Positions 1-13,072 of a stretch of DNA of 64,000 nt are shown in pieces. Below the pieces are notes generated by a model. The model ran no database searches and had not been told where the DNA came from. It saw nothing but the letters and a program-made list of their open reading frames with translations. Each line of letters starts with the position of its first letter. Position 1 is the first letter of the stretch. Origin of the DNA: Karalla daura (taxonomy: Eukaryota; Chordata; Actinopteri; Chaetodontiformes; Leiognathidae); the NCBI GenBank assembly GCA_029224185.1, contig CM055201.1, positions 19,597,584-19,661,583 on the forward strand. Direction: 5' to 3'. The translations under genes were made by a program, and so were the position numbers.

Positions 1-532
1 GTCTGGGTTTGGAGGTTACCAGGAGAACGGTACATTTCAGATTGCATTGTGCCGACTGAAATTTGGTGGAGGAGGAATTATGGTATGGGGTTGTTTTTCA
101 GGAGCTGGGCTTGGCCCCTTAGTTCCAGTGAAAGGAACATTGAATGCTTCAGGATACCAAAACATTTTGGACAATTCCATGCTCCCAACCTTGTGGGAAC
201 AGTTTGGAGCGGGCCCCTTCCTCTTCCAACATGACTGTGCACCAGTGCACAAAGCAAGGTCCATAAAGACGTGGATGACAGAGTCTGGTGTGGATGAACT
301 TGACTGGCCTGCACAGAGTCCTGACCTGAACCCGATAGAACACCTTTGGGATGAATTAGAGCGCAGACTGAGAGCCAGGCCTTCTCGACCAACATCAGTG
401 TGTGACCTCACCAATGCACTTTTGGAAGAATGGTCAAAAATTCCTACAAACACTCTCCTCAACCTTGTGGACAGTCTTCCCAGAAGAGTTGAAGCTGTAA
501 TAGCTGCAAAAGGTGGACCGACATCATATTGA
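1..532 (+). pseudogene. Tc1-like transposase, C-terminal catalytic part, frameshifted
   Basis: Frame 1 reads VWRLPGERYISDCIVPT up to about base 57. The family pattern then continues in frame 2 (KFGGGGIMVWGCFSGAG), so one small insertion or deletion lies at about 55-60. Frame 2 stays open to the stop at 530-532. Recognisable transposase landmarks are the MVWGCFS strand, the HDCAPVHKA segment holding the second acidic catalytic position, and SPDLNPIEHLWDELERRL, which carries the final acidic residue of the DDE catalytic core. The family normally has about 340 residues; only the last 180 or so are present. No autonomous activity is expected from a half-length, frameshifted copy. Confidence 0.85.
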
Positions 533-616
533 ATTCTATGAGTTAGGAATGGGATGGCACTTCAGTTCATAGAATGAGTAAAGGCAGGTGAGCGAATACT
601 TTTGGTAATATAGTGT
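1..616 (+). mobile_element. Tc1/mariner-family DNA transposon, 3' part of a decayed copy
   Basis: The left edge cuts into a Tc1-like element. Sequence to about 532 encodes the C-terminal half of a transposase, and the non-coding end resembles the usual Tc1 terminal repeat (AATACTTTTGGTAATATAG at about 597-615). The 5' terminal repeat and the N-terminal DNA-binding part lie outside the window. The reading frame is broken, so this copy is a fossil. Tc1 elements are among the commonest DNA transposons of teleosts. Confidence 0.85.
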
Positions 617-2690
617 ATTTTGGACTGTAGACGTAAGATTTTCTAAAGATGTCTCCGGATGCGAGGTTACATATGTTCAGATGTACAAAAGAAAACTAAA
701 GAAAGAATAAATGACATTGTGGTCTTGTATAAACTGAGCTCAGGATTAAAGGAGCCACAGCTAGCATTTGACTCCACCACCTATTTGTCTTTTTGTCCTG
801 CAAATAGAGTTCTCCTCTGATTCTCTCTCAGTCAAAAGGATCAGAAAACACATTATTGGTAAGCAGTTCAATCCGATCACATGCTGGCATAACTTGTGCT
901 GCTGCCACAAATGGGGTTTGAATCCCAAATTCCTGTGTCTGCAGCTCTGGTCTGAATGTTTAATGCACCTCCAGATTATTTGACCCCTTCACCCTTTGCG
1001 GGCACCCTCCTTCAAAATGTTTGTAAGAGCTCATGTGAGTTATAGCGTCCTCGCTACTCGAATTACATCACATCCAGCCACAAGTATTCAAAGCTAATGG
1101 ACATAGCAGAGTGGGAAGCTATTATCACTTACACCCATTCACAGCTGAGACCCTGGAGGACCCACATCCTACCTCCCCCCTTCACATCCCATCCTCCAGG
1201 CCCCAGGGGGATGGCCACAGGGCTTTGTGCGAGACCGCCCCCCCTCCCACCATCTGTACGACATGAGTCACCCTTCATCATTGTGATCAGAAAGCTACCG
1301 CTCCTGAAGGCACACATCTGTTGCCGAATAGGCTGAGAGCAAAGGTGATCAGCTGCAGAAAGAAGGGGGGAAAAACATTATTTGGCACTCTGGGAGTTGG
1401 GGGGTTTATTGTAGTTCAAACCCTGAGTTCATTCAGTGAAATCTGAGGAGTTTTTAGTCCCACATTAAGAAAAAAAAGACAGACAAAACCACCCTCTGAT
1501 AGCTCAGTTATATAATGTAAGATTGTTCAGGTCCACTGTGATCAAAGAGGGTCTGCGTTTGTTACCTGACGTGCTGGTGACATATAGGCTGTAACGCTGA
1601 CACCTTAAGAGCACTTCCCTTTCATCCGGGCCAGCTCTGAGCCGTCTGTTGTTTTCCACAGAGACACATGATGATTAGTCTCGGTTATCCTGCAAAGCCG
1701 GGCTCTTAAACCCACAGATCATACCGAGGATTCATACTTGGAGGCTGAGGTCATGACTGGGCAGCCGTATCGGTTTACAAGACAGATTCCTCCCGCACGC
1801 GGCTCCAAACCATACACTTGCAGCTGCCTGGAACGCAGCTTTGGCCCCTCGGACCAGGACTCAGCTGTGGGACATTCACTATGATGGAAAAGTGGACGGA
1901 GCGACTGCTCCCGTTTCAGACGACCCCGGCTCAATTCAGCTGCGTTCATCGCAATATGAAAAGATAAAAAGGGTTGTCACTCAACGCTTGGTATCCACTC
2001 GTACAAACAGTTTTTCGGGGGTTTTAAGTTTTGGGGTTGACAATCTGTCCCGGAGAGCTCTGCCTTGACTTGATGATACTCTGTGGTACTCTGAAAGTGA
2101 ATAAAATTACACAGGAAAAATTTCACAGGAACACGTCTTTCAATATGAGGAATTGATAAACAATGGCGGGAAAAACGGAGAGTGAGACGTGTCGGTTTCC
2201 ATGAGCTTTTTTTTTGTGTTTTATGTGTCTTTTGTGAATTTTGCACGTCAGGTTTGTGCACGGGTCAGCTCGACTCAGTCTGTTTGGAATCAGTTCCTCT
2301 TTTTTGGTTTTCCATAGTCCAAAAGTCATGGATCGCGCACGTCTGGTATCTCGTTCTAGTGGATAATAAAAGGGAAATAATGCAGACCTGTCACTGGTCA
2401 GAGAGAATCGTCAATTGCTCTGACGTTATAAACAAGCCAAGCACAGACAACTGTCTCCATTGATCACCTTCCATATCAATACTCACTTATTTCACCCTGT
2501 TCATCACTGAATGAATGCCTCATCTTCTCTATTTAGAATGACTGTGGTTTAATTGATTAGCCCACGTACCCATTGTTCACTATTGTACAATCATTTTCAT
2601 TCATAAGATACAATAACTGGCTATATGTAGGAGATGGTTATTCCACTCTGGATTTATATTTGGATGTGACCTCTGTGCTTCTTCTCTGGT
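617..2690. other. Gene-free stretch
   Basis: Both strands show only short open frames with no recognisable domain, splice-bounded exon or RNA gene. There is a CT-rich patch at 1160-1250 and short A and G runs. Nothing functional can be supported. Confidence 0.5.
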
Positions 2691-2699
2691 CCTCCACTA

Positions 2700-2910
2700 A
2701 CTCCTGGTCAGGACCACAACCCATCCATCCATCCATCCATCCATCCATCTCTATCATCTATCTGGGCATCTGGGCCCACACACATACACCAAGGGACAAT
2801 TTAGCATCTCCAATCATCCTTCATGCGTGTTTCTGAGCCGTGGGAGGAATCTGAAGAAAATCCACACAAGCATGGAGAACCTGGAACTGTCTGGCTCCCA
2901 CAATGTAGCC
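2700..2910 (+). repeat. Teleost dispersed repeat (retroposon-tail type), degraded copy
   Basis: A CCATCCATCC run (2718-2747) is followed by GGACAATTTAGCATCTCCAATC and then GTGGGAGGAATCTGAAGAAAATCCACACAAGCATGGAGAA. This is the order found in a very common fish repeat (AATTTAGAGTCTCC, then CTGTGGGAGGAAACC, then AACATGCAAACTCC). Related copies occur here at about 11430, 16685, 27625 and 40650. The exact family name cannot be fixed without a repeat library. Confidence 0.6.
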
Positions 2911-3115
2911 CACTCATTCATTCTGTCCCAGTTTATTCAGTTTTCAGGGACTTTTCCTATTTAAAGTTTCCCACTGACCTTAGTGCAATCATACAAACAT
3001 ACAATGACACGACCACATGACTACTGGCCCATATTGCAAACCATCCATTCATGCATTCATTCCCAGCTCATTCGATTCACAGGGACTGTTCCTACAGCTA
3101 AGTGTTTCCATTACG
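2911..3115 (+). repeat. Two diverged tandem copies of a ~140 bp unit
   Basis: CATTCTGTCCCAGTTTATTC followed by CAGGGACTTTTCC and AAGTTTCC (about 2918-2970) recurs as CATTCCCAGCTCATTCGATT, CAGGGACTGTTCC and AAGTGTTTCC (about 3057-3110). The similarity is clear by eye but substitutions are many, so this is an old duplication or two members of one repeat family. Confidence 0.45.
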
Positions 3116-3209
3116 CTCGTAAAGTGCTTCACGGGCTATGTGTCGTACCTATGCATGCAATAAAAAGCAAAACTCTTGGCACGATTAGTTTCCACTAAAG
3201 GCTGAAAAA

Positions 3210-6200
3210 CAAAACATGCTTTGTCCATGTCACCGGTTCGATGGCCTCGGATGTCAAACAACGCTGACCACGTCTTCTGTCAGGCCGTTCACGCCTTCAC
3301 GCACATTTCGGTGTCCTCGAAGCCAACTTGCCTCCGTCCTCCTCCACGTTTACCCGAGCTCTCCCCCCTCAGATGAATTGGCGAGTCAGCACTGAGGTGC
3401 AGAAAGAATGCAAAGCTTGGCCTCGGTCCCCCCCCCCCACACCCCCCCCCCACCCCCTTTCAGTATTTCAGCAACATGGATCTCACCCGCAAGCCGATCA
3501 TCCAAGACCGGAGTCAAACGTTTGGATCTCCTTCCCAGTCTAAACATCGTCCAAGATGGCCAGGGATTTAACAAGTGCACCCTTCAGAATGAGTCAGAGC
3601 CCATTCTCACCTCCCGTCCGCCGAGTCTGAGCGTCTCAATTCCGTATGACAAAGTCAAACAAACAGCGGGCCCATGGCGGCACTGTTAGGGTTTCTGTGG
3701 GGCGCTAATAGGCTGGCAGCTGGCAGGCAGAGCCGGGCCTCTGGGCTGCGGAGTGGAGAGAAGCACAAATAAACACAGGGGCATTCATTTTCACAATTTA
3801 TAGATTTTCAAATAAAAATCATGTGTTTCCTGAACTTCACTGACCTTGGACTCTCAGTGTCACATGAAGGAAAAGAAAGGCTCCCATTGTGGCCCCCGAA
3901 CAGTGGAGCGTTTCAGGCAGGTGTGAATAGGATTTTCTCCAGACCACCTCACCTTCCTCCCCCACGTGCATTTCTTTTTTTTTTTTTGCATGGCGGGCAG
4001 GAAGTCATCCTCCCCTCGCCATCGAGGTCACGCTTTGTTCCCTCGATCGCCTTCGTGTTTCAAACATGTTTTGTTCCGATGGAAAAGAAAGAGCGAACAA
4101 AAGCTAAGTGCAGGTAGATCGCCTCAAATCTCTGTAAGGTATTTGAGTATTTCACACTCTCAAGTCGACATGTGCTCAGTGTTTGATGTGCATGACGAGA
4201 AGCGTCATCTGTAAAGGTTCTTCTGCCTGGAATACGCAGTCATTATCAGACGAATCTAAAGTGTAAAGTAGACTTCCACGCCTTACGTTTGAGGCTGTTT
4301 GACCTCAGCTGCTTTGATTCTCTTTGTGTTGTCCAGGTGGAGTATATTTCATACCTGTGAGTTACTGTGACTGTGATTGTGCATTGTGAACGTGATGCTT
4401 CTTGTGTGTTCTCAGGCTGTTGGATGGAATGGATAAAGTACCTATACCCCATGGAAACTCAAAGTCATTTGCGGAGCAAATCCAGAGATATAGAAACAAT
4501 CCGATAAGTTGTAAATGCAGATGGATGAAATGCAGGAATGAGTGTGATTTAAACCACCGAAATATGAAAACATACCGTTTCTGAACGACTGGACAAACAT
4601 TGGCCGACGAAGATCGCGTCGCACGATTGACGGCTGCAGAACGATCCAAAGTGTTCGGAGCAATGAAAATAAGATCCAGATCCTGCATAACTTTCTTACT
4701 GACAGGACACAACAGCTTGGATGTACAAGAAATTAAGTCAAGTCGTAAAAAAAAAAAAAAAAAAAAAGCCACCATAGAAATCCAAATTTTTATTACATGC
4801 ATACTTTGGCAGGAGATGTTGTTTTGGGGAGACAAAAAGAAGTTATTATCTTGTTTCAGCTCTCAGAGGTTATTTTTGGCCCCGGAGCGGCTCCACTGGA
4901 TCGGCTCAGAGCACAGTGTGTGGTTCAGGGACGCCAGGACTGTTGGTTATTCACTTCCCCAACTGAGATTTTTCCACTGGCACTCACTACACAAGTTCTG
5001 GGGATTAATAGGCCTGGTCCAACAATTTTAATGTGCCAGTAGGCCTTCTCACAGGAAGAGACAGGCCAGCGACATGCTTTTAAAGGCAGGGGGAGATTGT
5101 TGCTGGTCGGTGTTTAAGTAGGGAACAACCGCAAGGCTCGATATGACTTACTGGGGTCAGGGGGATCCAACAGTTGCAAAATTGCAAAAAAAAAATTGTT
5201 TCTTTATCAAACACGTCATGCAACTTACCAGTCGGAGCTTATTAAACAGGATTGAGAATGTTTATTGGGACCCCCGTTGTAAATTAGCATTACACTCTCG
5301 TTTACAGTGTGTTATGATAAGTTTGCAACTTCGATAGACTTAGATATTTCATACATGGCGTTTCAACAAGTTAAACTGTTCGAATAGACTAACAGGCAGA
5401 ACAACAACAAGTTTCTATGTTTAAAAAACCTTTGAAGGATCTTATTTTATCGATTTATTTTGAAGCGCTGCTCCCGAGAGTCTCTTCAGCTGTGTCGCAA
5501 AGTGTTTTGTTGTAGATTCTTGAGCTACGAAGGAGAAAATATCTGATGAATCTCGTGACAAAGAAAATATGTCTGAACATCTCAAACCTTCAGCTTGATG
5601 AGGTCATTTTACTGTATTCTTGCGCGTACACATGGAGAATCGCGTATCAAGAGGTAACCAAAGCCAACAAACCAACAAAACTGAAAATACAGTATATGAT
5701 GCTGCCATCCACGCAGAATGAACAACATAGCGGCCACAAAAAGCACTTCAAGCAGGGATGACTTTTATGCGACCTCCCCAGAGCAAAGGCTTCTTTGCCA
5801 AACGCAAATCGCCAAACAACAGAAACTCATGGTAACAGGAAAACAAAACATTTTGTCAGGAGAACGAACGAGGTGAAAAGAAGGGCGTTTGCTCTTCCAG
5901 AAGGGGTCCAACTTTGATATAAAGTGTATAAAGTATTTCATCAAAGTCAATGTTTTCTCGTCTTAAATCAACACTGACCACATGCAGAGCATTAGCGCGC
6001 TCACTGGTTCCCCCGGTGGCCGTGCAGAGAAGTGCAGAAGAAGAAAAAGCTCGATTCTCAAATGTTTTAAGTTTTGATTGCAAAGTTTTGATTGCAAATT
6101 ATTCTCGTCTGGCTCCAGAATTGCAACCGATCAAATGTTCACATTACACCATCCACTTCAGCGTCAGTAGTTTGTACTTAAACCTTGTGTTTTGTTTGAC

Positions 6201-6930
6201 ATTTGTTTACATTATTGCACCACAGGAACAGGATAAGCACTAAAGAGCGATAAGGCAAATGTTGCCACGCACGGTAACTATCTTAGGGTAAATCGCGCCG
6301 ATTTACTAACGCAGAGGGAGCTGGGCCAGTGTTTGTGTTTTGATTTACGAGATCGGTAATGAGAACAAGACCGGCCATGAAAACATTGCCTGGTGCTGTG
6401 ATTGTTTGTTAGTACGCTGTTCCTGTCTGTGATGACAAGTGCTTTGCGCTGGTTTATGAGCCATGTGATAGAGAGCTGCAGTTTTTAAAGAGGCAATCTT
6501 ATTCCTTTGGGTTTTTCCCCTTCCTTCAGTGCCGGGGCCTACAACTAGATCTGTCTCTGGGCCAAAGTTTCTGGTGATTCAAGGTTAAAACCCTGGAGGG
6601 ATGCATGGGCATGTGAGGTATAACAGAGGTCACTCCCTCAGTTTGTTTTACGGTCTGCTGCTTTTACGTGAATGTTTTTGCGCTGTTTTGTTGCATTTTC
6701 AGACATTTCAGTCACCCTTTTTTTCAGTACTTTATACTGATGTTTTGGCTTGAAATCAGCATTAGCATGGTTGCTTTGGATTTTGCAAGTTCTCCTCATG
6801 GCTACATATGTTTTATACTCCCACAGTTCACATACATGCATGTTGAGACTCTAAATTGCCTCTTACCACTTTTAGATTTAGATTGACTCTAAAGAGGTGA
6901 TCAGTGTGATAACCTGCATGATAAAGTTGA
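3210..6930. other. Gene-free stretch
   Basis: No convincing exon is seen. The region holds a C-rich tract (3428-3462), T runs (3972-3988), an A run (4748-4767) and short A+T-rich patches. Open frames here are short or made of low-complexity sequence. Confidence 0.5.
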
Positions 6931-6967
6931 TCTACGCTCATCGTAATTTGGTCCTTGTTGCCTCCTC

Positions 6968-7115
6968 AACACTAGGTGGCGGTATGTAATGTTTCAACGG
7001 GTTAATACGGACTCCTTTTCCGGCTCGTCCACATATTATAAGATATTCATCTGCTTCAGCTGAGTCAGCATGGGCATATATAGTCTCATCATCCTTCCAA
7101 AAGGGGGCGCTATCA
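6968..7115 (+). promoter_or_regulatory. Two CTCF-like motifs in the same orientation
   Basis: ACACTAGGTGGCGGTA (about 6970-6985) and CCAAAAGGGGGCGCTATCA (7097-7115) both fit the CTCF core pattern (roughly CCANNAGGNGGC followed by a purine-rich or GCTA end). They lie about 130 bp apart. Similar strings also occur inside fish dispersed repeats, so binding is only a possibility. Confidence 0.3.
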
Positions 7116-7139
7116 GGAGCCTCTGTCATATTGCTGCTC

Positions 7140-9195
7140 TAGTTGTTGTTCTCCTGAGGAGCATGCGCGAAATTTCAAACCACATTTCTGGGCCTTTTAG
7201 CTGGATAAGAGAAGTCCAGTTTGGACATATTAACACATTTACACACACTTTTGTCGTCCAGCTATTAACGGCTTAATTTGTTTCTTTTCAAGTATCATGT
7301 AAACACAGTAACTGTGAAAGTGAAAAGACCCTAGCTGAGATAATAGCTGGATTGATGGATGAACCGTGATTGTAATCTGAATCACAAACTGAATTACTCT
7401 CCCTTCTTCGTGAATGACCTGAGCTCCCCATACTGTGCGTCCGATCTTCTGAGATGTTTCCTGCCATCCTCAGCGTGCTGTAATCTGACCTGCCGGGTGA
7501 GTCAGGCTGCCTGGCAAGCATCACTCTGAGCTGTGATAAATCCTCAGCGTGCTGGGAGGAGGGGACGGGCTGCGCCCTGAGATGCTGCTGACACGCTGTA
7601 AATCAACCTCTGGGGTCACTTGGACACCTCCTCCCCTTGTCTGCATGTGACACCAGCCCGACAGACAGACAGCGTGTCTGCTGCCGGACCTCTTGTGCCA
7701 AACCTGTAGGGCTCAACATCGTGGATGTGCATAGAAATCTGGACTGATTGCGTGCATACATATCAAGATAAGAAAGTTTACTATGCACTGTCTTTGAAGA
7801 TTTTGAGAGATTTCTTCAAAGTGATAAGTCGAGATGAATAAGCTCTTGTGCCTCTCATAGAGATCATACCCGTTGCATGACTCCAACGTAATGATTTTGA
7901 ATTAGGCTCATTATATACAAAGAGTAATGGTGAAAAAGTATTGACAGAGAATAGGAGGCTGATAGTCTGGAGGGACATCATGGTCTGGTGCCATATGAAG
8001 CCATATCTATTTCTTTTTACATCCTGACTAGACAATAACAGAATAACCATGAACCATAACCATGAAAATCCAAACGAACTCAAACCTATACATCATAATT
8101 CCAGCCTAAACACACACGCATGCATACATACTATTTTCCTGAACAACATAATTATATAGTGTAATTACAGAAACTGCATCATTCCCATTAACAGTGTCAT
8201 TATGTGGAAAACTCTGGAATCACTAGATAATTCCTGGATGTATACGGTATGTTTTAAGCGCAAACACTCACATTTTCCTGTTGCTTTTTCCATGTGCTCT
8301 GTGTTGTGTGTGTGTGTATGTATGGGTGTGTGTATCCATAGCTGAGTAAGCACTATGGTAAATTAAAATGGAGTCATTTCTCCCCTCAGCTTTCACCTCA
8401 TGAAGGTGAGCTCCTCCTCTGGGCGAGCGGGCCTGTCGTCGTACTCAGGAAGCTGTGGATAATTGCGCCATTTGTCACGTCGACGTCCTCTCCGGAAACA
8501 ACACTGAACTCACCTGATTGCGGAGCTCTTCCCTGGTTAGAACTGGTCACCACCTCAATCTGAGGAGGGGTCCGGTCTTTCTTTTGTGTGTGTGTGTGTT
8601 TTTGTTGTTGCTTTCGCCACGGGGGAAATGATGTTACAGATGAGTCCTCGCTCGACGACGTCAAGGAGTAATTGAGTGAACAAAAACTGCTCCAACAATT
8701 CAGCCGGATCGCATCTGCTCATCATTTTCCGAGGAATCGGGGATAAACCAATTTCCCATCCAAGTGTAATTACGTGAGGTTACTTTTTTGTTGTTTTTTT
8801 TTCGTCTTGCCCCGTCCTCGTGAGTGTTTTCTGGTAGTTTGGATCATCGTCATCATCATCATCCCACACAAGGAGCAACCTCCAGGGATCCGACAGCGAA
8901 CAGAAGCACACTTATTGATTATATTAGTCAATAAAGGCTAGTTTCCTCCCTGACTATTACACTAATGCACTTAGGACGAATGTCCCGGCTAGCCTTGCAG
9001 CCCAGGTTATAAAGTGCACCAGAGCTCCTAAATTATTCACAAGGCCCCTTCACCAGCTCTGGGCCTCCATTAGACACAGCATGGGAAGAAGGGGGGGGGG
9101 TGACGATGATGTCACCCAGCCCCATGGAGCCAGACAAGGGCACCTGGGACTGAGTGATGGAGTCAGCTGGAGGAGCTCAGGAGCTCCAGCCGGAA
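7140..9195. other. Gene-free stretch
   Basis: Only short, unrecognised open frames are seen. Short GT runs lie at 8305-8332 and 8586-8602, a T-rich patch at 8784-8803 and a short TCATCA run at about 8846-8862. Confidence 0.5.
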
Positions 9196-9199
9196 GACA

Positions 9200-9256
<57 letters not shown>
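9200..9256 (+). repeat. (TG)n microsatellite
   Basis: An almost pure TG dinucleotide run of about 57 bp with one interruption (TATA) near its start. Confidence 0.95.
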
Positions 9257-9262
<6 letters not shown>

Positions 9263-9920
9263 GAGGAGCTGCTCAGCCTCCGCAGGTCACCTCCTCAGCA
9301 GCAGGCCCCTGTAGGTCGAGAGGGAGCTGTGCTGTGAATGCAGCATCTGTGCGTATGAATACGGTTACTTATGTAACCGCTCCTCATAATGACTGACGGC
9401 TGCTGCGGGAGAATAGATGTACAGCTGCAGAAAACTGGAAAAATAGAGAGAGATATCTGATAAAGAAAAAAGAGCAGGAAGTAGGAAAGCTAGGAAGAAA
9501 TCGGATGGGTGGTGTATCAAAGGTCGAAACTTTGTATGCTTTTCTTTTCTGACAGCTCTGTAGCAACAACAGTCACAACATCACTGACAGAGAAACGACC
9601 TGTTCTCCATCTTGTCCATTTTTTTGAGTATGTTGGTTGGATAATATCTAAAACATCACTCGAAAGTCTTTCATTTGTGTTCAGACACAAGACAGGATTT
9701 GATGACAAATATCGTTACTGTGCTTCTTATACTTATATAGTATTTTCAATGAAATGTTGATGACACCAAATGTTCTTCAGATTGACTCTTTAAACACTCT
9801 TTAAATGCTTTAAACAATACTTTTTCATATTTCATTTTCATTTCTATTCATGCGGTGACACAGTATCACAGTGCTGTCTCCTCATAGCATGTAAAGTGAG
9901 TGTCATATATATTCTCTCTG

Positions 9921-9960
9921 CATATAAATATATACATATATATATATATATATATATGTA
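9921..9960. repeat. (TA)n microsatellite
   Basis: Alternating TA run with CATA interruptions. Confidence 0.85.
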
Positions 9961-11429
9961 GGTAATAAGTACTGCTATGCATGTGAATGGAAGGCCTTGA
10001 AAGATCACTGTCCCTATTACCCTGAACATCTCATGAAGCTCTTTACGAGCATAATGGAAACACTCTTAACTCTAGGAAACAAAACGCAAACACAAAGAAC
10101 CGGGACTGAGTGGTAGTATGGAGTAAGTGTGCTCCCGAACATTTCTGTGTGCTAGTGTTTGCATGTTCTCCCATCGAGTGTGCATGTGTTTTTCTCCAGG
10201 CATGTTTTGCATATAAATAGATATGAAATATGAGCAGTGATACGCAATAGCAATAGTAATAACGACTAAAAAATGTAAACAGTAGGAAAAAATGAAAACC
10301 TTGTGGACTTCTTTCTTCTTTCTTTGTGTCTGATTTCTGAAATTAGAAGGCACCACACACACGTGTGGTCTCCACATGTTAGATATCAAACAGCCGTCAG
10401 GATACAATAAATCCATGGCTTAATTGAGCATCCAGAGATGTAGATAATGGGAGAATTACATGTCTGAACCGCATTCAGATCTTCTCAGTCCATGCAAAGT
10501 AATGACTCGACCGTGTCTTTGGATCCTTAAATCAAAATGCTCCATGCATTTGCATGCACGCCCTTTCACCTCGTAAATCAGCTTATTTATTTGTTTAAAA
10601 GCCCGCAAATGTCCCCTCCTTTCAACGACCCGCGGAGCTCCGCGTTTTGATGGACAGACTGCTGACAAAGATTGCAGCGATTACAAACCCGCCCCCATCA
10701 CAACCACTAGTTTCCATCGGTCTAATACTGCCAGTCCGACTGGAAATCCAGACTGAAACGATCCCGGGCAGAAAATGTTCCCATCACTGATTAGTCTCTG
10801 TGGCTGAAAGACCTCTGAACGTCGATGCCAATCATGTGCCGTGAAGCGGAGGACAGGCTGATCGAGTCGAGCCGACTGACAGCACAAACACAGTCATTAG
10901 CGGCTAACAAATACAGGTATTTGAACACGCAGCCGGGCTTTTGTACGGCATAAGAGCTGAATTGCTTCGCTTCACATTCCCATCCGTTTTTTCGCAAAAT
11001 AAAGGCGACATTTCTACCATTTCGAGACATCATAATCGCGACTTGTGGATGTTTTCGAGCTCTCATAAAGTCTGTCCTCGTAACGTCCCATAATTCTTGG
11101 AAAATGTCATCGTGCAAGGCCCCACTTTGAGAAAGATGGACATCCACGACATTGTTTTATAAGATTCTTCTTAATTGGATTTAGAAAACATTCGGGCCCA
11201 CGTCATACCTCGATATCTTATCTTGTGACTCATGAGACATGAATGAATCTTTGCGATAAACTTATATACTCACCTCACAAGATCATAAAAACGCTTACTC
11301 GATATATGAGAGGTTTTTCGAATTGTAGGTGCGTCCATTATCTGATTTTGATTGCAATATCTCGTTTTTTTCCCACATCTCTACAGCTAATGGAAAAGCA
11401 CCCATTGACAGGATATTTCATTCACTACT

Positions 11430-11525
11430 ATCATGGACAGCTCTCACCAGTCCATCACAGGATACACACACAGTGTGAATGGTGTGCGTGTGTATGTGTG
11501 TGTGTGTATGTGTGTGTGTGCCATT
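11430..11525 (+). repeat. Fragment of the teleost dispersed repeat plus (GT)n
   Basis: CACCAGTCCATCACAGGATA (11447-11466) is identical to the string at 27670-27689 in another copy. It is followed by ACACACACAGTGTGAATGG and a GT run. Confidence 0.6.
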
Positions 11526-13072
11526 CACTCTCACTCCGCTAATCAACTGGGAGTTCTCCGAAGCTAAACGGTACCAATCTGCATCACCGTTTACAACAGT
11601 CCTGACCCGCTCTGCACCGCCCGGCTGTAATTCTCTAAAACCTCTGCGACGTCGTATCTAATCCTGGGTCTGAGGTGATGGACGGCCAGCGGAGCTGCCA
11701 CTTCGATTACTTTAACCCGACCGAGGGAGGATTCAATCAGCGCCGGACATCCGAGAAGCCTTCGGAGAGGGATGCATGCAAACCGGTTGGACGAGATCGT
11801 ATTAGGAGAAGAAGAATTTTAAAAAAACGAAAAAAAATTAGATTTCAATATCGGGTTTCGGCCTCGTAAAGACCTCGTCATTGTCTCTGCACTTACTGCA
11901 GTAAATCTGGGGACTAAACACGGTGTTAATGGCTGCAGACAGATGGCAGAGCAGATGTTTCACCTCCTCTAAAAAATGGTTTCTTTGATCATTTCACACA
12001 CGGTGAAATATTAATGCGTTTTACCTCTAAGACGACTAAAAGTCGGATTTAAAAAAAAAGGACTAAAAATCTATTTTACAGCGTCTGAGCACATGAATGT
12101 ATTCCCTTGTGTCTTTAGACACAATTAGAGTCAGCAGTAGGTAGGTTTTACAGCTATGAATAGTTAGATTTTGACCCCTTGCAACAGTTGTTCCATTCGC
12201 TGTGTTACCTCGTTGCCTCATACCTGCGTTTATGAAGTAATTCATTGTGAAAGAATGCATCCATTCATGAAAAATGATCGTAATCGTGAGACAAATAAAC
12301 AGAGGCTCGCTGTGATTGGATTTGCTCACTTCCTGTTTTCCCCCTTCGGGCTTAATGGCCGGCTCCCTCTCCGTCTCCGAGCTCTGGATGACCCCCGTCG
12401 TCCAGAGCCAGGGAGGAAGTGTGCGTTTCTTCCTCGGGGATCAATAAAGTCCAGCAGAGGAAACTCCAAATGGTTTTTTATGTCCGCCTCCGGCTGCATT
12501 TGTCAACAATTTTACAGGTAAAATCCAGAGCGATTATGAATAGATATCCAGTAAGTTATTACATAATGAGGTAAAAAGCATCTCGGACGCATTCGGTGCA
12601 TTTGCAGAAAGTGTTTGTTCTGCATTCAACAGGCCTGAGTGAAATGATTGGTTAGCCAACCTGCCTCGGGTCAACCTGGTATAGTCGAGCACTTACACTC
12701 TACATTCATTTATAGTTCAATATATTTCATTGCCATTCGTTTTCCCAATGCTCTTCTGTGGAAACGTTCAATTGAATGTTATAAGTCCCAGTTTCAAGCT
12801 GCAGCTCCGACTTGAAAACAAGTATTATTAAGTAGTAAAAGCAAACGCCATGTGTTTGTCAGTGAGGTTATAACAGGATGCTATCAATCGTGGAAAAGTT
12901 CTCCTTCCAAACAGAACAAGGCTATTTTTTTCTGCATTTTTTAGATAACGTATCAGTTTGAAGTATTTCCTCAGTGAGTTGAGGAGACGCAGGAGACAGG
13001 CTGCACCCAGATCAGCTCAGTGCTGCGACAGCCTCGATGAGAGGGACCAGGCTCTGGTTCAGGCTGACTCCT

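Larger units (their letters stand above)
9257..13070. other. Gene-free stretch with minor repeats
   Basis: No exon is recognised. It holds an AT run (9921-9960), a fish-repeat fragment with a GT run (about 11430-11525), and a short retroposon-tail-like string (GGGGATCAATAAAGT, 12437-12451). Open frames are short and unrecognised. Confidence 0.5.
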
